Origin: CADEEV01 sp964442185
GTDB lineage: Bacteria > Acidobacteriota > Vicinamibacteria > Fen-336
NCBI GenBank assembly: GCA_964442185.1
Contig: CAYTWT010000030.1
Location: 1 to 32,465, forward strand
Reading direction: 5' to 3'
Length of the DNA: 32,465 nt
Part shown: one piece after another, positions 7,705 to 14,043 of the stretch
Layout of the letters: the number at the start of each line of letters is the position of its first letter
How positions within the stretch are numbered: position 1 is the first letter of the stretch
Made by a program: the position numbers and the translations under genes
Notes under the pieces: generated by a model
Databases searched by the model: none
The model's input: the letters and a program-made list of their open reading frames with translations, nothing else
Told to the model about the DNA's origin: nothing

Positions 7705-9001
7705 TCAGGACCCGGCCGTGGCGGGCAGGACCACCTCGTCCGCCACGGCCGAAAGCGCCTGCTCGAGCACGTCGACGACCTGGCGAAGCTCCGCCTCCGT
7801 GATGATGAAGGGCGGGGAGATCTGGAGGGCCTTGCCGACGAGAGCGCGGGTCAGCACGCCGCGGACACGGGCCTGCTCGACGACGCGGTCGACCAGGTCG
7901 GGCGTGCGCGCGAGCAAATCGGCGCGCAGCTCCACGCCGGCGAGCAGACCCGCCGTCCTCACCTCCGCCACCAGCGGGTGCGAGGACAAGCGAGATACCT
8001 CGCGCGCCAATACCGGCTCCAGGCCGGCCACACGCTTCACGAGGCCTTCGCGCTCCAGGATGCCGAGGTTGCCGAGGCCGACCGCGCAGGCCGTGGGGTG
8101 CGCGGAGTACGTGTAGCCGTGGCGGAACATGGAACCCGCGCCGCTCCAGAACAGTTCCTGCACCCGGCGAGAGGCGACCACGAGGCCGAGGGGGAAGTAG
8201 CCCGAGGTCACGCCCTTGGCGCCGATCAGCAGGTCGGGGCGAAGGCCGTAGCGCTCGGACGCGAACCAGGAGCCGAGGCGGCCGAAGCCCGTGATCACCT
8301 CGTTCGACGGCCAGGAGCACGTCGTGCGCGCGGCACAGCTCGGCGACCGCGGTCCAGTAGCCATCCGCCGGGGGGCGCACACCTCCCGCGCCGATCACGG
8401 GTTCGCCGAAGAAGGCCGCGACCTTCCCATCGTGCTCGGCAAGGACACGGGCAAGGGCTTCGGATTCGTGTGCGGGGATGCGGACGACCCCGGGCACCAG
8501 CTCGCCAATGCCCGTGTAGTTGCCCTCGATGCCGGCCAGGCTGGTGCCGTAGCCCGCCATGCCGTGGTAGGCGCCCTCCCGCACCACGATGAGCTGGCGT
8601 TCGGGCCGCCCGCAGAGCGCCCAATAGCGCCGGACCAGCTTGGCCGCGGTGTCGATCGATTCCGAGCCACCGCTGGTGAAGAAGACGGCACCGTCTTCGA
8701 CCGGCGCCAGGCCAGCGATCCGCTCGGCGAGCTCGAGGGCTCTACGGTTGGTCAGCCGGTCGAAGCTGGAGCAGGCGTCGAGCCGCCGCATCTGCGCCGC
8801 CGCCGCTTCCGCCAGCTCGGCCCGGCCGTGGCCCACGTTGCAATACCAGAGGGAGGCCGTGGCATCGATGTAGCGCTTCCCCGACTCGTCGAACAGGAAG
8901 ACGCCCTCTCCCCGATCGAACACGATCTCATCTGTTGCCACGTCCGCCATGTTGGCGAAGGGGTGCCAGAGCCAGGTGGGTCTAGGAGCCGTCGGTGCCA
9001 T
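7705..9001 (-). pseudogene. Class III PLP aminotransferase with a one-base frameshift
   Basis: A fold-type I, class III (omega) aminotransferase, of the kind that moves the amino group of putrescine, GABA or beta-alanine to pyruvate or 2-oxoglutarate. The start is ATG at 8999-9001 (MAPTAPRPTWLWHPFANM) with AAAGGA eight nt upstream. The first frame reads correctly through FTSGGSESIDTA and YHGMAGYGTSLAG to ELCRAHDVLLAV. There one extra base (T at 8303 or 8304 on +) shifts the frame. The other frame continues NEVITGFGRLGSW, IGAKGVTSGYFPLG (Schiff-base Lys) and HGYTYSAHPTACA to a stop at 7705-7707. Removing the base restores the canonical DEVITGFGR, so the insertion sits in the codon of the Asp that binds the pyridine nitrogen. 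Everything else is intact. It is either a very young pseudogene or a sequencing error. As read, no active enzyme would be made. Confidence 0.85.
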
Positions 9002-9032
9002 GGTGTCAGTCCTTTCCATACTCCCGCCCGGC

Positions 9033-9455
9033 CTATCGCCTGCGGCGGCGGGGCGGTGGCCCCTCTCCCGCCCACAGCGTCTCCACGTCGTACGCGATGA
9101 TCTGCGGATCGGCCGTCATCAGCGTCATGCGCTCGACCTGGGCCTGGGCCACCAGCAGGCGGTCGAACGGGTCCGTGTGGAGAGCCGGCAGGGCGGCCGT
9201 GCGCAGGGCGTGAATGTGCTCGATGGGCAGCGACCTCATGCCCTGCTCGGAGAGGCGGGATGGGACGTAGCGAACCGGTGGCTCGGGCAGCTCGAGCTTC
9301 CCGAGCGCGCTCTTGATCGCAATCTCCCACGAGCTGGCCGCCGAGAGGTAGAGGGGCTCGCGGGCGGCTGCGATCACGTCTCGCGCGCCCCGGCTGAGGC
9401 GGTCGGGGGAAAGGAACCACCACAGCCAGCACTGGGTGTCGATCAGCAGCTTCAC
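9033..9455 (-). CDS. vapC: PIN-domain ribonuclease toxin (VapC family)
   Basis: A 140-aa type II toxin, expected to be an Mg-dependent endoribonuclease held inactive by its partner. PIN acidic residues are visible: Asp6 in LLIDTQ, Glu44 in SSWEIAIK, Asp95/Asp98 in HTDPFDRLL and Asp116 in TADPQI. The subtype with LLIDTQCWLWW and AASSWEIAIKSALGKL usually pairs with Phd/YefM antitoxins, as here. The ATG overlaps the stop of the antitoxin by 4 nt (ATGA, 9452-9455), so synthesis is coupled. The C-terminus is Pro/Arg rich (GEGPPPRRRRR). No truncation or missing catalytic residue is seen, so the toxin is probably active. Confidence 0.9.
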   Translation of the reverse strand: MKLLIDTQCWLWWFLSPDRLSRGARDVIAAAREPLYLSAASSWEIAIKSALGKLELPEPPVRYVPSRLSEQGMRSLPIEHIHALRTAALPALHTDPFDRLLVAQAQVERMTLMTADPQIIAYDVETLWAGEGPPPRRRRR

Positions 9456-9685
9456 TTCGAGGAGCGGGCTAGCAAGAGCGCTGGCAGCGGAGCATCGAAG
9501 TCACTGGCGATGCGGCCCTTGCCGCGGTCGCGACCCGGGACGCGGGCGGCGCGCGGCGCCTCCATGGGCACGAGCCGCGCGAGCGGCCGACCCGCCCTCG
9601 AGATCACGACCTCCTCCCCGGCCTCGACCCGCACTAGCAGCCGCGAGAGATGGGTCTTCGCCTCGTGCACGTTGACTTCAACCAT
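9452..9685 (-). CDS. Phd/YefM-family antitoxin
   Basis: A 77-aa antitoxin that neutralises the downstream PIN toxin and should repress its own promoter. It begins MVEVNVHEAKTHLSRLLVRV and continues GEEVVISRAGRPLARLVP, the standard Phd/YefM DNA-binding and dimerisation fold. The C-terminal part (about 45-77), with GRIASDFDAPLP, is the usual toxin-wrapping tail. The start ATG at 9683-9685 has a good GGAGG five nt upstream; an in-frame TTG at 9697 is less likely. A promoter and two operator-like repeats lie immediately upstream. Confidence 0.9.
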   Translation of the reverse strand: MVEVNVHEAKTHLSRLLVRVEAGEEVVISRAGRPLARLVPMEAPRAARVPGRDRGKGRIASDFDAPLPALLLARSSK

Positions 9686-9701
9686 CGCTGCCTCCAACCC
9701 A

Positions 9702-9730
9702 ATTATGGACTAAGTCCCGGACTAAGTCAG
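9702..9730 (-). promoter_or_regulatory. Promoter/operator of the phd-vapC pair
   Basis: Reverse-strand -35 CTGACT (9725-9730) and -10 CATAAT (9702-9707) are 17 bp apart. Between and across them lie two copies of GGACTAAGTC (9707-9716 and 9719-9728), spaced 12 bp, each nearly an inverted repeat (GGACT/AGTCC arms). This is the arrangement expected for an autoregulated antitoxin operator. Transcription would begin near 9695, directly at the ribosome-binding site. Confidence 0.6.
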
Positions 9731-9783
9731 TCTGTGGTCTGCTGCCGCATCTCGAACCGCGGCGAGAGGTGAGACAATCGGGC

Positions 9784-10005
9784 ATGATCACGGTGGGACG
9801 CAGGCAAGCCGGTGGCGATGCGTGGGCCGACCAGGGCCGGTTGTCGCGCAGTGCGGCGTTCCTGCGCGGAAGCCGCGGCCTGGTTCCGCGAGGGGTGTTT
9901 CGCTTCAGGTCCTTCGACGAGGCCGACGCGTGGATGAGCCAAATGATGATCGCTACGCACGGGCGCCGGAACCGGCCGACGTCGTCCGAATCTGCCGCGC
10001 GCTGA
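9784..10005 (+). CDS. Small protein overlapping a nucleotidyltransferase gene
   Basis: A 73-aa protein from ATG 9784 (an in-frame GTG exists at 9769). Its recognisable core is RGVFRFRSFDEADAWMSQMM. From memory, short proteins ending in a similar 'GVYRF+S.EEAD.WM' phrase precede genes for stand-alone nucleotidyltransferases, which suggests a paired module; I could not check this. The last 25 codons overlap the nucleotidyltransferase gene in another frame. No DNA-binding motif, signal peptide or membrane segment is evident. By analogy with MNT/AbiE-type pairs it could be the partner of the downstream enzyme, but no function is established here. Confidence 0.55.
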   Translation: MITVGRRQAGGDAWADQGRLSRSAAFLRGSRGLVPRGVFRFRSFDEADAWMSQMMIATHGRRNRPTSSESAAR

Positions 10006-10424
10006 ACGCCTCCGGCGCGCGCTACCTGCTGATCGGCGGCTTCGCCGTGATCGCCCACGGCGCCGGCCGCTTCACCAAGGACATCGACTTGCTGGTCGAC
10101 GACGCGCCGGAGAACGTGGCGCTGGTGAAGCGTGCCTTGGCGGTTCTGGCGGACAACGCGGCTGCGGAAATCGCCGACGACGACGTGCGCCGGCACGTCG
10201 TGGTGCGCGTGGCTGACGAGGTAGTCGTCGACCTGATGGGCCGAGCCTGCGGAATCGATTTCGCGGAAGCGTCCGTAGACGCGGAGACGTTCGAGCGCGA
10301 GGGTGTTGCCATCCGGGTTGCGAGCCCGCACACCCTGATTCGTCTCAAGGATACGCCGCGGCCGCAGGACGCTCTGGATCGGGCGTTCCTGGAGGGAGTC
10401 GTGAAGACCCGGCAGGGTCGCTGA
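9930..10424 (+). CDS. Minimal nucleotidyltransferase (AbiEii/MNT-like)
   Basis: A 164-aa protein of the polymerase-beta-like nucleotidyltransferase superfamily. The signature is YLLIGGFAVIAHG (16-residue GG helix region) followed by GRFTKDIDLLVD, giving the paired Asp residues that bind metal. A third acidic strand is likely in VVVDLMGRACGIDF. The length fits the short DUF6036/AbiEii-like proteins rather than full poly(A) or CCA enzymes. The start is taken as GTG at 9930 (VDEPNDDRYARAPEPADVV); the reading frame upstream is unlike the family. It overlaps the small gene before it by 76 bp, suggesting coupled translation. Such enzymes act as antitoxins that AMPylate HEPN toxins (MNT) or as toxins that modify tRNA ends (AbiEii/MenT); no HEPN gene is visible. 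Its stop lies 8 bp before repeat copy B. Confidence 0.75.
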   Translation: MDEPNDDRYARAPEPADVVRICRALNASGARYLLIGGFAVIAHGAGRFTKDIDLLVDDAPENVALVKRALAVLADNAAAEIADDDVRRHVVVRVADEVVVDLMGRACGIDFAEASVDAETFEREGVAIRVASPHTLIRLKDTPRPQDALDRAFLEGVVKTRQGR

Positions 10425-10432
10425 GAAATCGT

Positions 10433-10496
10433 CCTCGCACGTGCCGCCCTGCGAGGCTACTGGATCCAGTCGCGGAGCTTGTACCACAGCCCGGCC
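10433..10496. repeat. 64-bp direct repeat, copy B (FAD-oxidoreductase end / permease-start-like)
   Basis: This is the partner of 5982-6045. Bases 10457-10496 encode the real C-terminus GLWYKLRDWIQ of the FAD oxidoreductase. The rest (10433-10456), just downstream of its stop, still resembles the permease start: an out-of-frame reading gives VQAPRLDPVASQGG against VQAPQLDPAAPHGG at copy A. Similarity ends at the nucleotidyltransferase gene. Confidence 0.8.
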
Positions 10497-11740
10497 AGCG
10501 GCAGGAACCAGGGCCGGCCGTCGTAGAGCGGAATCGCGCGGAACGGCAAGTCGCGGAACGGGTTTCGGTCGGGGCGTCCCAGCAGCACGTCGGCCATGAC
10601 GTCGCCGAGCAGGCTCGCGATCCCGACACCATGGGCGCAGTAACCCATCGCGTAATGCAGGCCCCCGAGACGGCCCGCGTGTGGCGCCAGGTCCATCGTG
10701 AAGGCGACGTTGCCGCTCCAGGCGTGCTCGATCGCGACCTGCGCCAGTTCGGGAAACACCTGGACCATCCCGCGGCGCAGGATCTCGGCGCTGGCCTGTG
10801 TGCTCGACGGGTTCGAGGGCGTGAACTGTGCGCGCCCGCCGAACAGCAGCCGATCATCGTCGGAGAGGCGGAAATAGAACAGGAAGTTCTTCGAGTCGAA
10901 AACCACTCGCGAGCGCGGCAACAGCGCAGCCGCACGCTCCTCGCCGAGCGGCTCGGTCGCGATCATGTAGGAGCCCACGGGGATCACGCGGCGCCGAAGC
11001 CGCGGCACGGCGGCGTCGGTATAGCCGTTGGTCGCCACGAAGACATCCTTCGCCGCGAGCGCTCCGCGGCTCGTTTCCACCCGGAAGCGGCCCGATTCCG
11101 GCACGATCCGCTGCACCGGTGTCTGCTCGTGAAGCGAGGCGCCAGCCCGTTCGGCCGCGGCCGCCAGGCCGCGCACGTACTTGGCCGGCTGCAGCGCGGC
11201 GCTGCGCTCGTCGAGCAAAGCACCGTGGTAGTAGTCGGTGCCGAGCTCCAAGCGTTGCTCCGAACGGGGAATCAGATGGACGCGGCCGCCGAACTCGCGC
11301 TCGAGCAACTCTTGCTCCTGCTTGAAGCGCTCGAAGTGCGACGCTTTGCAGGCGGCCTGGAGATGCCCGGCGCGCCGAAAGCCGCAGTCGATCCGCTCCT
11401 CGGCCACGAGCCGTTCCACGAAGTCGATGGCGTCGAGCGAGGACTGATAGAGCGCGCGCGCCCGCTCGCGACCGAAGCGTGCGAGCAGCGTCTCGAGGCC
11501 GAGCTTCATGCCGGTCAGGACCTGTCCGCCGTTACGCGAGCTGGCGCCCCAGCCGAGCCTCTGTTTCTCGAACACCACGACCGAGGCGCCCGCCTTCGCC
11601 AGCGTGCGCGCGGCCGACAGCCCGGTATAGCCCGCACCAAGGATCGCGACGTCGGTGCTCGCGGGCAGCGGCCGCGCCTCGCGGGGCGGAGTCGCCTCCA
11701 TCACGCCCGCCCACCAGTACGGCGCTTCCGAGAGGCCCAT
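10457..11740 (-). CDS. FAD-dependent amine/amino-acid oxidoreductase (DAO family, PuuB-like)
   Basis: A 427-aa flavoprotein of the D-amino-acid oxidase fold. The N-terminal ADP-binding motif is AILGAGYTGLSAARTLAKAG (Gly35, Gly37, Gly40), followed by VVVFEKQRLGWGASSRNGGQ, typical of gamma-glutamylputrescine oxidase (PuuB) and related oxidases. The C-terminal FAD contact is GGLHYAMGYCAHGVGIASLL. It would oxidise a secondary or primary amine, or an amino acid, producing an imine and reduced flavin. Polyamine catabolism is suggested by the agmatinase, permease and aminotransferase in the same window. The start ATG (11738-11740) overlaps the TGA of the upstream hydrolase (TGATG), so it is the last gene of a four-gene operon. 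Its 3' end forms part of repeat copy B. Confidence 0.85.
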   Translation of the reverse strand: MGLSEAPYWWAGVMEATPPREARPLPASTDVAILGAGYTGLSAARTLAKAGASVVVFEKQRLGWGASSRNGGQVLTGMKLGLETLLARFGRERARALYQSSLDAIDFVERLVAEERIDCGFRRAGHLQAACKASHFERFKQEQELLEREFGGRVHLIPRSEQRLELGTDYYHGALLDERSAALQPAKYVRGLAAAAERAGASLHEQTPVQRIVPESGRFRVETSRGALAAKDVFVATNGYTDAAVPRLRRRVIPVGSYMIATEPLGEERAAALLPRSRVVFDSKNFLFYFRLSDDDRLLFGGRAQFTPSNPSSTQASAEILRRGMVQVFPELAQVAIEHAWSGNVAFTMDLAPHAGRLGGLHYAMGYCAHGVGIASLLGDVMADVLLGRPDRNPFRDLPFRAIPLYDGRPWFLPLAGLWYKLRDWIQ

Positions 11741-12552
11741 CAGGAGCCGAGCGTCTCACGAATTGCCGCGGCCAGCGCCGCCGCCTGCGTCTTCTGGATG
11801 TTGTGACCGCCAGCTTCGAAGACGAGGGTTCTGGCGGCTGGAAGCGCCCGCGCCAGCTCTTCGGGGATCTCGTTCTCCACCATGTGATCGTCCTTGGCCC
11901 ACGCGATCAGGGTCTGAGGCAGCGGGCTTCGCACGGCGCGCCCGATCTGCTCGAAGTCGGCGGCCCCGATGGCCTTGAAGTGAATGCCGAACGCCTTTGC
12001 GTCCATCTCGTCGCCGCCCCGGAAGCGGCGGCGCTTGTAGCGATCGCGCGCCGCCCGCACCAGCGCGTGCTTGACGACCGGCACGGCGAAGGCGTGGCCC
12101 ATCAGCCGGAAGCGGCGCGGACTCATGCCGAGACCCCGATGCGGGCGAAGGCCGACGCTGGCCAGGAGCACGAGGCCACTCACGCGTGAGCGCTCCGCCG
12201 CGGCGAGGACCAGCGCGGTTCCGCCGCCCATCGAATGGCCGAGCACCGCGAAGCGCTCGAGGCCCAGGTGATCGGCGAGGGCCAGCACCACGCGGCTGCG
12301 CCCGGCCAGGCTCGTGACGGCGTCCGCGAGCGGCGCGCTGCCGCCAAAGCCCGGCAGATCGACGCGTACCAGGCGCATGTGCGCCGTGAGCTGGGGGGCG
12401 AGGTAGCGGAAGTCCCGCAGCGAGCCAGGAATGCCGTGGAGTGCGAGGAGCGCCGCAGCCTGCTTCGGTCCCTCGTCGACGTACGCGAGCGGCCCGTGCG
12501 GAAGAGCGAGCGAGTCCGGCGCCGGATCGCTCGTCGGCTGCGGCTCGGTCAC
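11740..12552 (-). CDS. Alpha/beta hydrolase
   Basis: A 270-aa cytoplasmic alpha/beta hydrolase. The oxyanion region is LLALHGIPGSLRDF, the nucleophile elbow GHSMGG (Ser107), the acid Asp221 or Asp222 in AWAKDDHMV and the base His250 in EAGGHNIQ. A helical cap covers about 135-200. Substrate is unknown; esters or C-C bonds (MhpC-like) are both possible. The GTG start (12550-12552) overlaps the TGA of the SDR gene (GTGA) and the stop overlaps the ATG of the FAD oxidoreductase. Any longer reading upstream is an out-of-frame shadow of the SDR gene. Confidence 0.87.
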   Translation of the reverse strand: MTEPQPTSDPAPDSLALPHGPLAYVDEGPKQAAALLALHGIPGSLRDFRYLAPQLTAHMRLVRVDLPGFGGSAPLADAVTSLAGRSRVVLALADHLGLERFAVLGHSMGGGTALVLAAAERSRVSGLVLLASVGLRPHRGLGMSPRRFRLMGHAFAVPVVKHALVRAARDRYKRRRFRGGDEMDAKAFGIHFKAIGAADFEQIGRAVRSPLPQTLIAWAKDDHMVENEIPEELARALPAARTLVFEAGGHNIQKTQAAALAAAIRETLGS

Positions 12553-13406
12553 TGCTTCGGCTTGAGCGACGCCATCATCTCCTTGGCCATGGCCCGGTCG
12601 AGGTGGGCGAAGCCCGCGAACTGCTGGCCCGAGAAGAGCGCCTCGGCGCCGTCGATCGTGACCAGGTCGCCTGTCTGGTAGGGGCTCGCGTCGCTCATCA
12701 GGTAGGCGATCAGGTTCGTGAGCTCGGAGTGCTCGCCGAAACGGCGCGAGGGGACGCGGCGCTTCGCCTGCTTCTCGAGTTCGGATCCCGGCAGCAGGCG
12801 GCTGAACGCGCCCTCGGTAGGAAAGGGGCCGGGCGCCACAGCGTTGAGGCGGATCCCGTAGCTCGCCCATTCGACTGCGAGCGAGCGCATCATCGCGAGG
12901 ACACCCGCCTTGGCCGCGGCGGAGGGCAGCACGAAGGCGGAGCCGGTGGCGGCGTACGTCGTGACGATCGACAGCATCTCGCCCTTCGCCTGTCGCGCGA
13001 TCAGGCGCTTGCCCAGCTCGATCGTGCAGTGAAAGCTTCCGTGCAACACGATCTGCACCACCGCGTTGAAGGCGTTCGGCGAGAGATCCTCGGAGGCGCA
13101 CAGAAAGTTGCCGGCGGCGTTGTTGATGAGCTGGTTGGCGGGTCCGAGCACGCTCTCGAGCTGATCGAAGGCGCGCCTCACGGCTTCAGGGTCGCGAATG
13201 TCGCAGGGCACGCCGGTTGCGGCGCCGCCCGCATCCGCGATGGTCCTCACGGTATCGGCGAGCGGCTCGGGGCGTCGGCCGAGCAGGGCGACCTTGGCGC
13301 CGAGGCCGGCCATGCGCACTGCCATCGAGCGGCCGAGGCCGGTGCCGCCGCCGGTGATGATCGTGGTCTTGCCGTCGAGTAACCCAGGCCGGAACGGGTC
13401 GTTCAT
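12549..13406 (-). CDS. SDR oxidoreductase resembling 2,4-dienoyl-CoA reductase (DECR type)
   Basis: A 285-aa short-chain dehydrogenase with NAD(P) loop TGGGTGLG (18-25), NNAAGNF and APGPF. Several phrases follow mitochondrial DECR1 rather than general SDRs: YAATGSAFVLPSAAAKAGV, LAVEWASYGIRLN and PTEGAFSRL. In this subfamily the usual YxxxK has Ser in place of Tyr four residues before Lys (SAAAK here), and an upstream Tyr takes part in catalysis. The predicted role is NADPH reduction of 2,4-dienoyl-CoA during oxidation of unsaturated fatty acids. The start ATG (13404-13406) has a perfect AGGAGG eight nt upstream that overlaps the stop of the SUI1 gene. The stop overlaps the hydrolase start. 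Confidence 0.85.
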   Translation of the reverse strand: MNDPFRPGLLDGKTTIITGGGTGLGRSMAVRMAGLGAKVALLGRRPEPLADTVRTIADAGGAATGVPCDIRDPEAVRRAFDQLESVLGPANQLINNAAGNFLCASEDLSPNAFNAVVQIVLHGSFHCTIELGKRLIARQAKGEMLSIVTTYAATGSAFVLPSAAAKAGVLAMMRSLAVEWASYGIRLNAVAPGPFPTEGAFSRLLPGSELEKQAKRRVPSRRFGEHSELTNLIAYLMSDASPYQTGDLVTIDGAEALFSGQQFAGFAHLDRAMAKEMMASLKPKQ

Positions 13407-13418
13407 CGAAGTTCCCTC

Positions 13419-13757
13419 CTATCCGCCAGACCGCTTCGACTTGAGGCCGAGCGCCGCCAGGGCGGCCTCGGCCTTCTCCCGATGGTCGCCCTGCAGTTCC
13501 AGCGAGCCACCCTTGACCGTCCCGCCGGCTCCGCAAGCCGACTTGAGCGACTTCGCGAGCGACGCGATCTCGGCCGGCCGGCCGGGCAGGCCGGAAACCA
13601 CCGTGACCAGGCGATCCGAGGCGCGGCGATCGAGCCGGATGCGTACGCCTCCCTTGCCGCCTTCGCGGAAAGGCTTGGGTGCGTGTCTGGGCGCGGGCTT
13701 CTCGACGGGTTTCTCGCCGTCTGTCGAGTAGGCGAGGCGCACGTTGCGGTCGGCCAC
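13419..13757 (-). CDS. yciH: SUI1/YciH-family translation factor
   Basis: A 112-aa homologue of eIF1/SUI1, as E. coli YciH (108 aa). It begins VADRNVRLAYSTDGE, matching the YciH start MSDSNSRLVYSTETG. The core has GGVRIRLDRRASDRLVTVV, LAKSLKSACGAGGTVK, LELQGDHREK and ends LKSKRSGG. The family influences start-site fidelity on the ribosome; its role in bacteria is poorly defined. GTG at 13755-13757 is preferred, with GAAGGG just upstream; a second GTG lies five codons earlier. It is the first gene of the operon with the DECR-like SDR, hydrolase and FAD oxidoreductase. Confidence 0.85.
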   Translation of the reverse strand: MADRNVRLAYSTDGEKPVEKPAPRHAPKPFREGGKGGVRIRLDRRASDRLVTVVSGLPGRPAEIASLAKSLKSACGAGGTVKGGSLELQGDHREKAEAALAALGLKSKRSGG

Positions 13758-13826
13758 GCGCCCTTCTACCACACTCCCGGAGGGCTCCGGCCGGGCCGGC
13801 CGGTCATGGTAGAATTCGGTTCGAGC

Positions 13827-14036
13827 ATGGGTAACCGTAACCGAGCGACGTTCGCAAAGAGACAACGAGAGATCGCCCGTCAGGAGCACGCCCGTGACAA
13901 GGCGGCGAAGCGCGTCGAGCGCCAGGACGGCAAGGTGAAGCTGGACCGCGCGGCGGCAGAGGTGGATCCCGACATCGCCGGGATCGTGCCTGGTCCCCAA
14001 CCCCTCCCGTACGACCTGCCCGAAGAAGAGCAGTAG
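13827..14036 (+). CDS. Small basic protein of unknown function
   Basis: A 69-aa, highly charged protein: MGNRNRATFAKRQREIARQE at the start, then KAAKRVERQDGKVKLD and a proline/acidic tail ending LPYDLPEEEQ. The FAKRQRE-type Arg/Lys helix recurs in small conserved proteins of deltaproteobacterial-type genomes, as I recall. The helix could bind RNA or the ribosome, but no function is established. An in-frame ATG at 13806 is possible; neither start has a strong ribosome site. It is divergent from yciH and ends 7 bp before the end of the convergent methionine aminopeptidase gene. Confidence 0.65.
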   Translation: MGNRNRATFAKRQREIARQEHARDKAAKRVERQDGKVKLDRAAAEVDPDIAGIVPGPQPLPYDLPEEEQ

Positions 14037-14043
14037 CGGGGGC

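Larger units (their letters stand above)
5982..10496. other. Putative 4.4-kb accessory block bounded by direct repeats
   Basis: The block runs between the two 64-bp repeats. To its right the FAD oxidoreductase continues outward; to its left the permease continues outward. The inside holds gene types typical of accessory DNA: a toxin-antitoxin pair, a nucleotidyltransferase with a small partner, a chimeric esterase and a frameshifted aminotransferase. The simplest reading is that an ancestral FAD oxidoreductase - permease junction was duplicated, or an insertion copied it, and the genes between were acquired or retained from a duplication. No transposase is present in the block. This is an inference from the repeat geometry. 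Confidence 0.45.

Noticed and set aside
12553..13101. Longer start for the alpha/beta hydrolase
   Set aside because: The extension is an out-of-frame shadow of the SDR gene, and the GTGA overlap gives a natural start.
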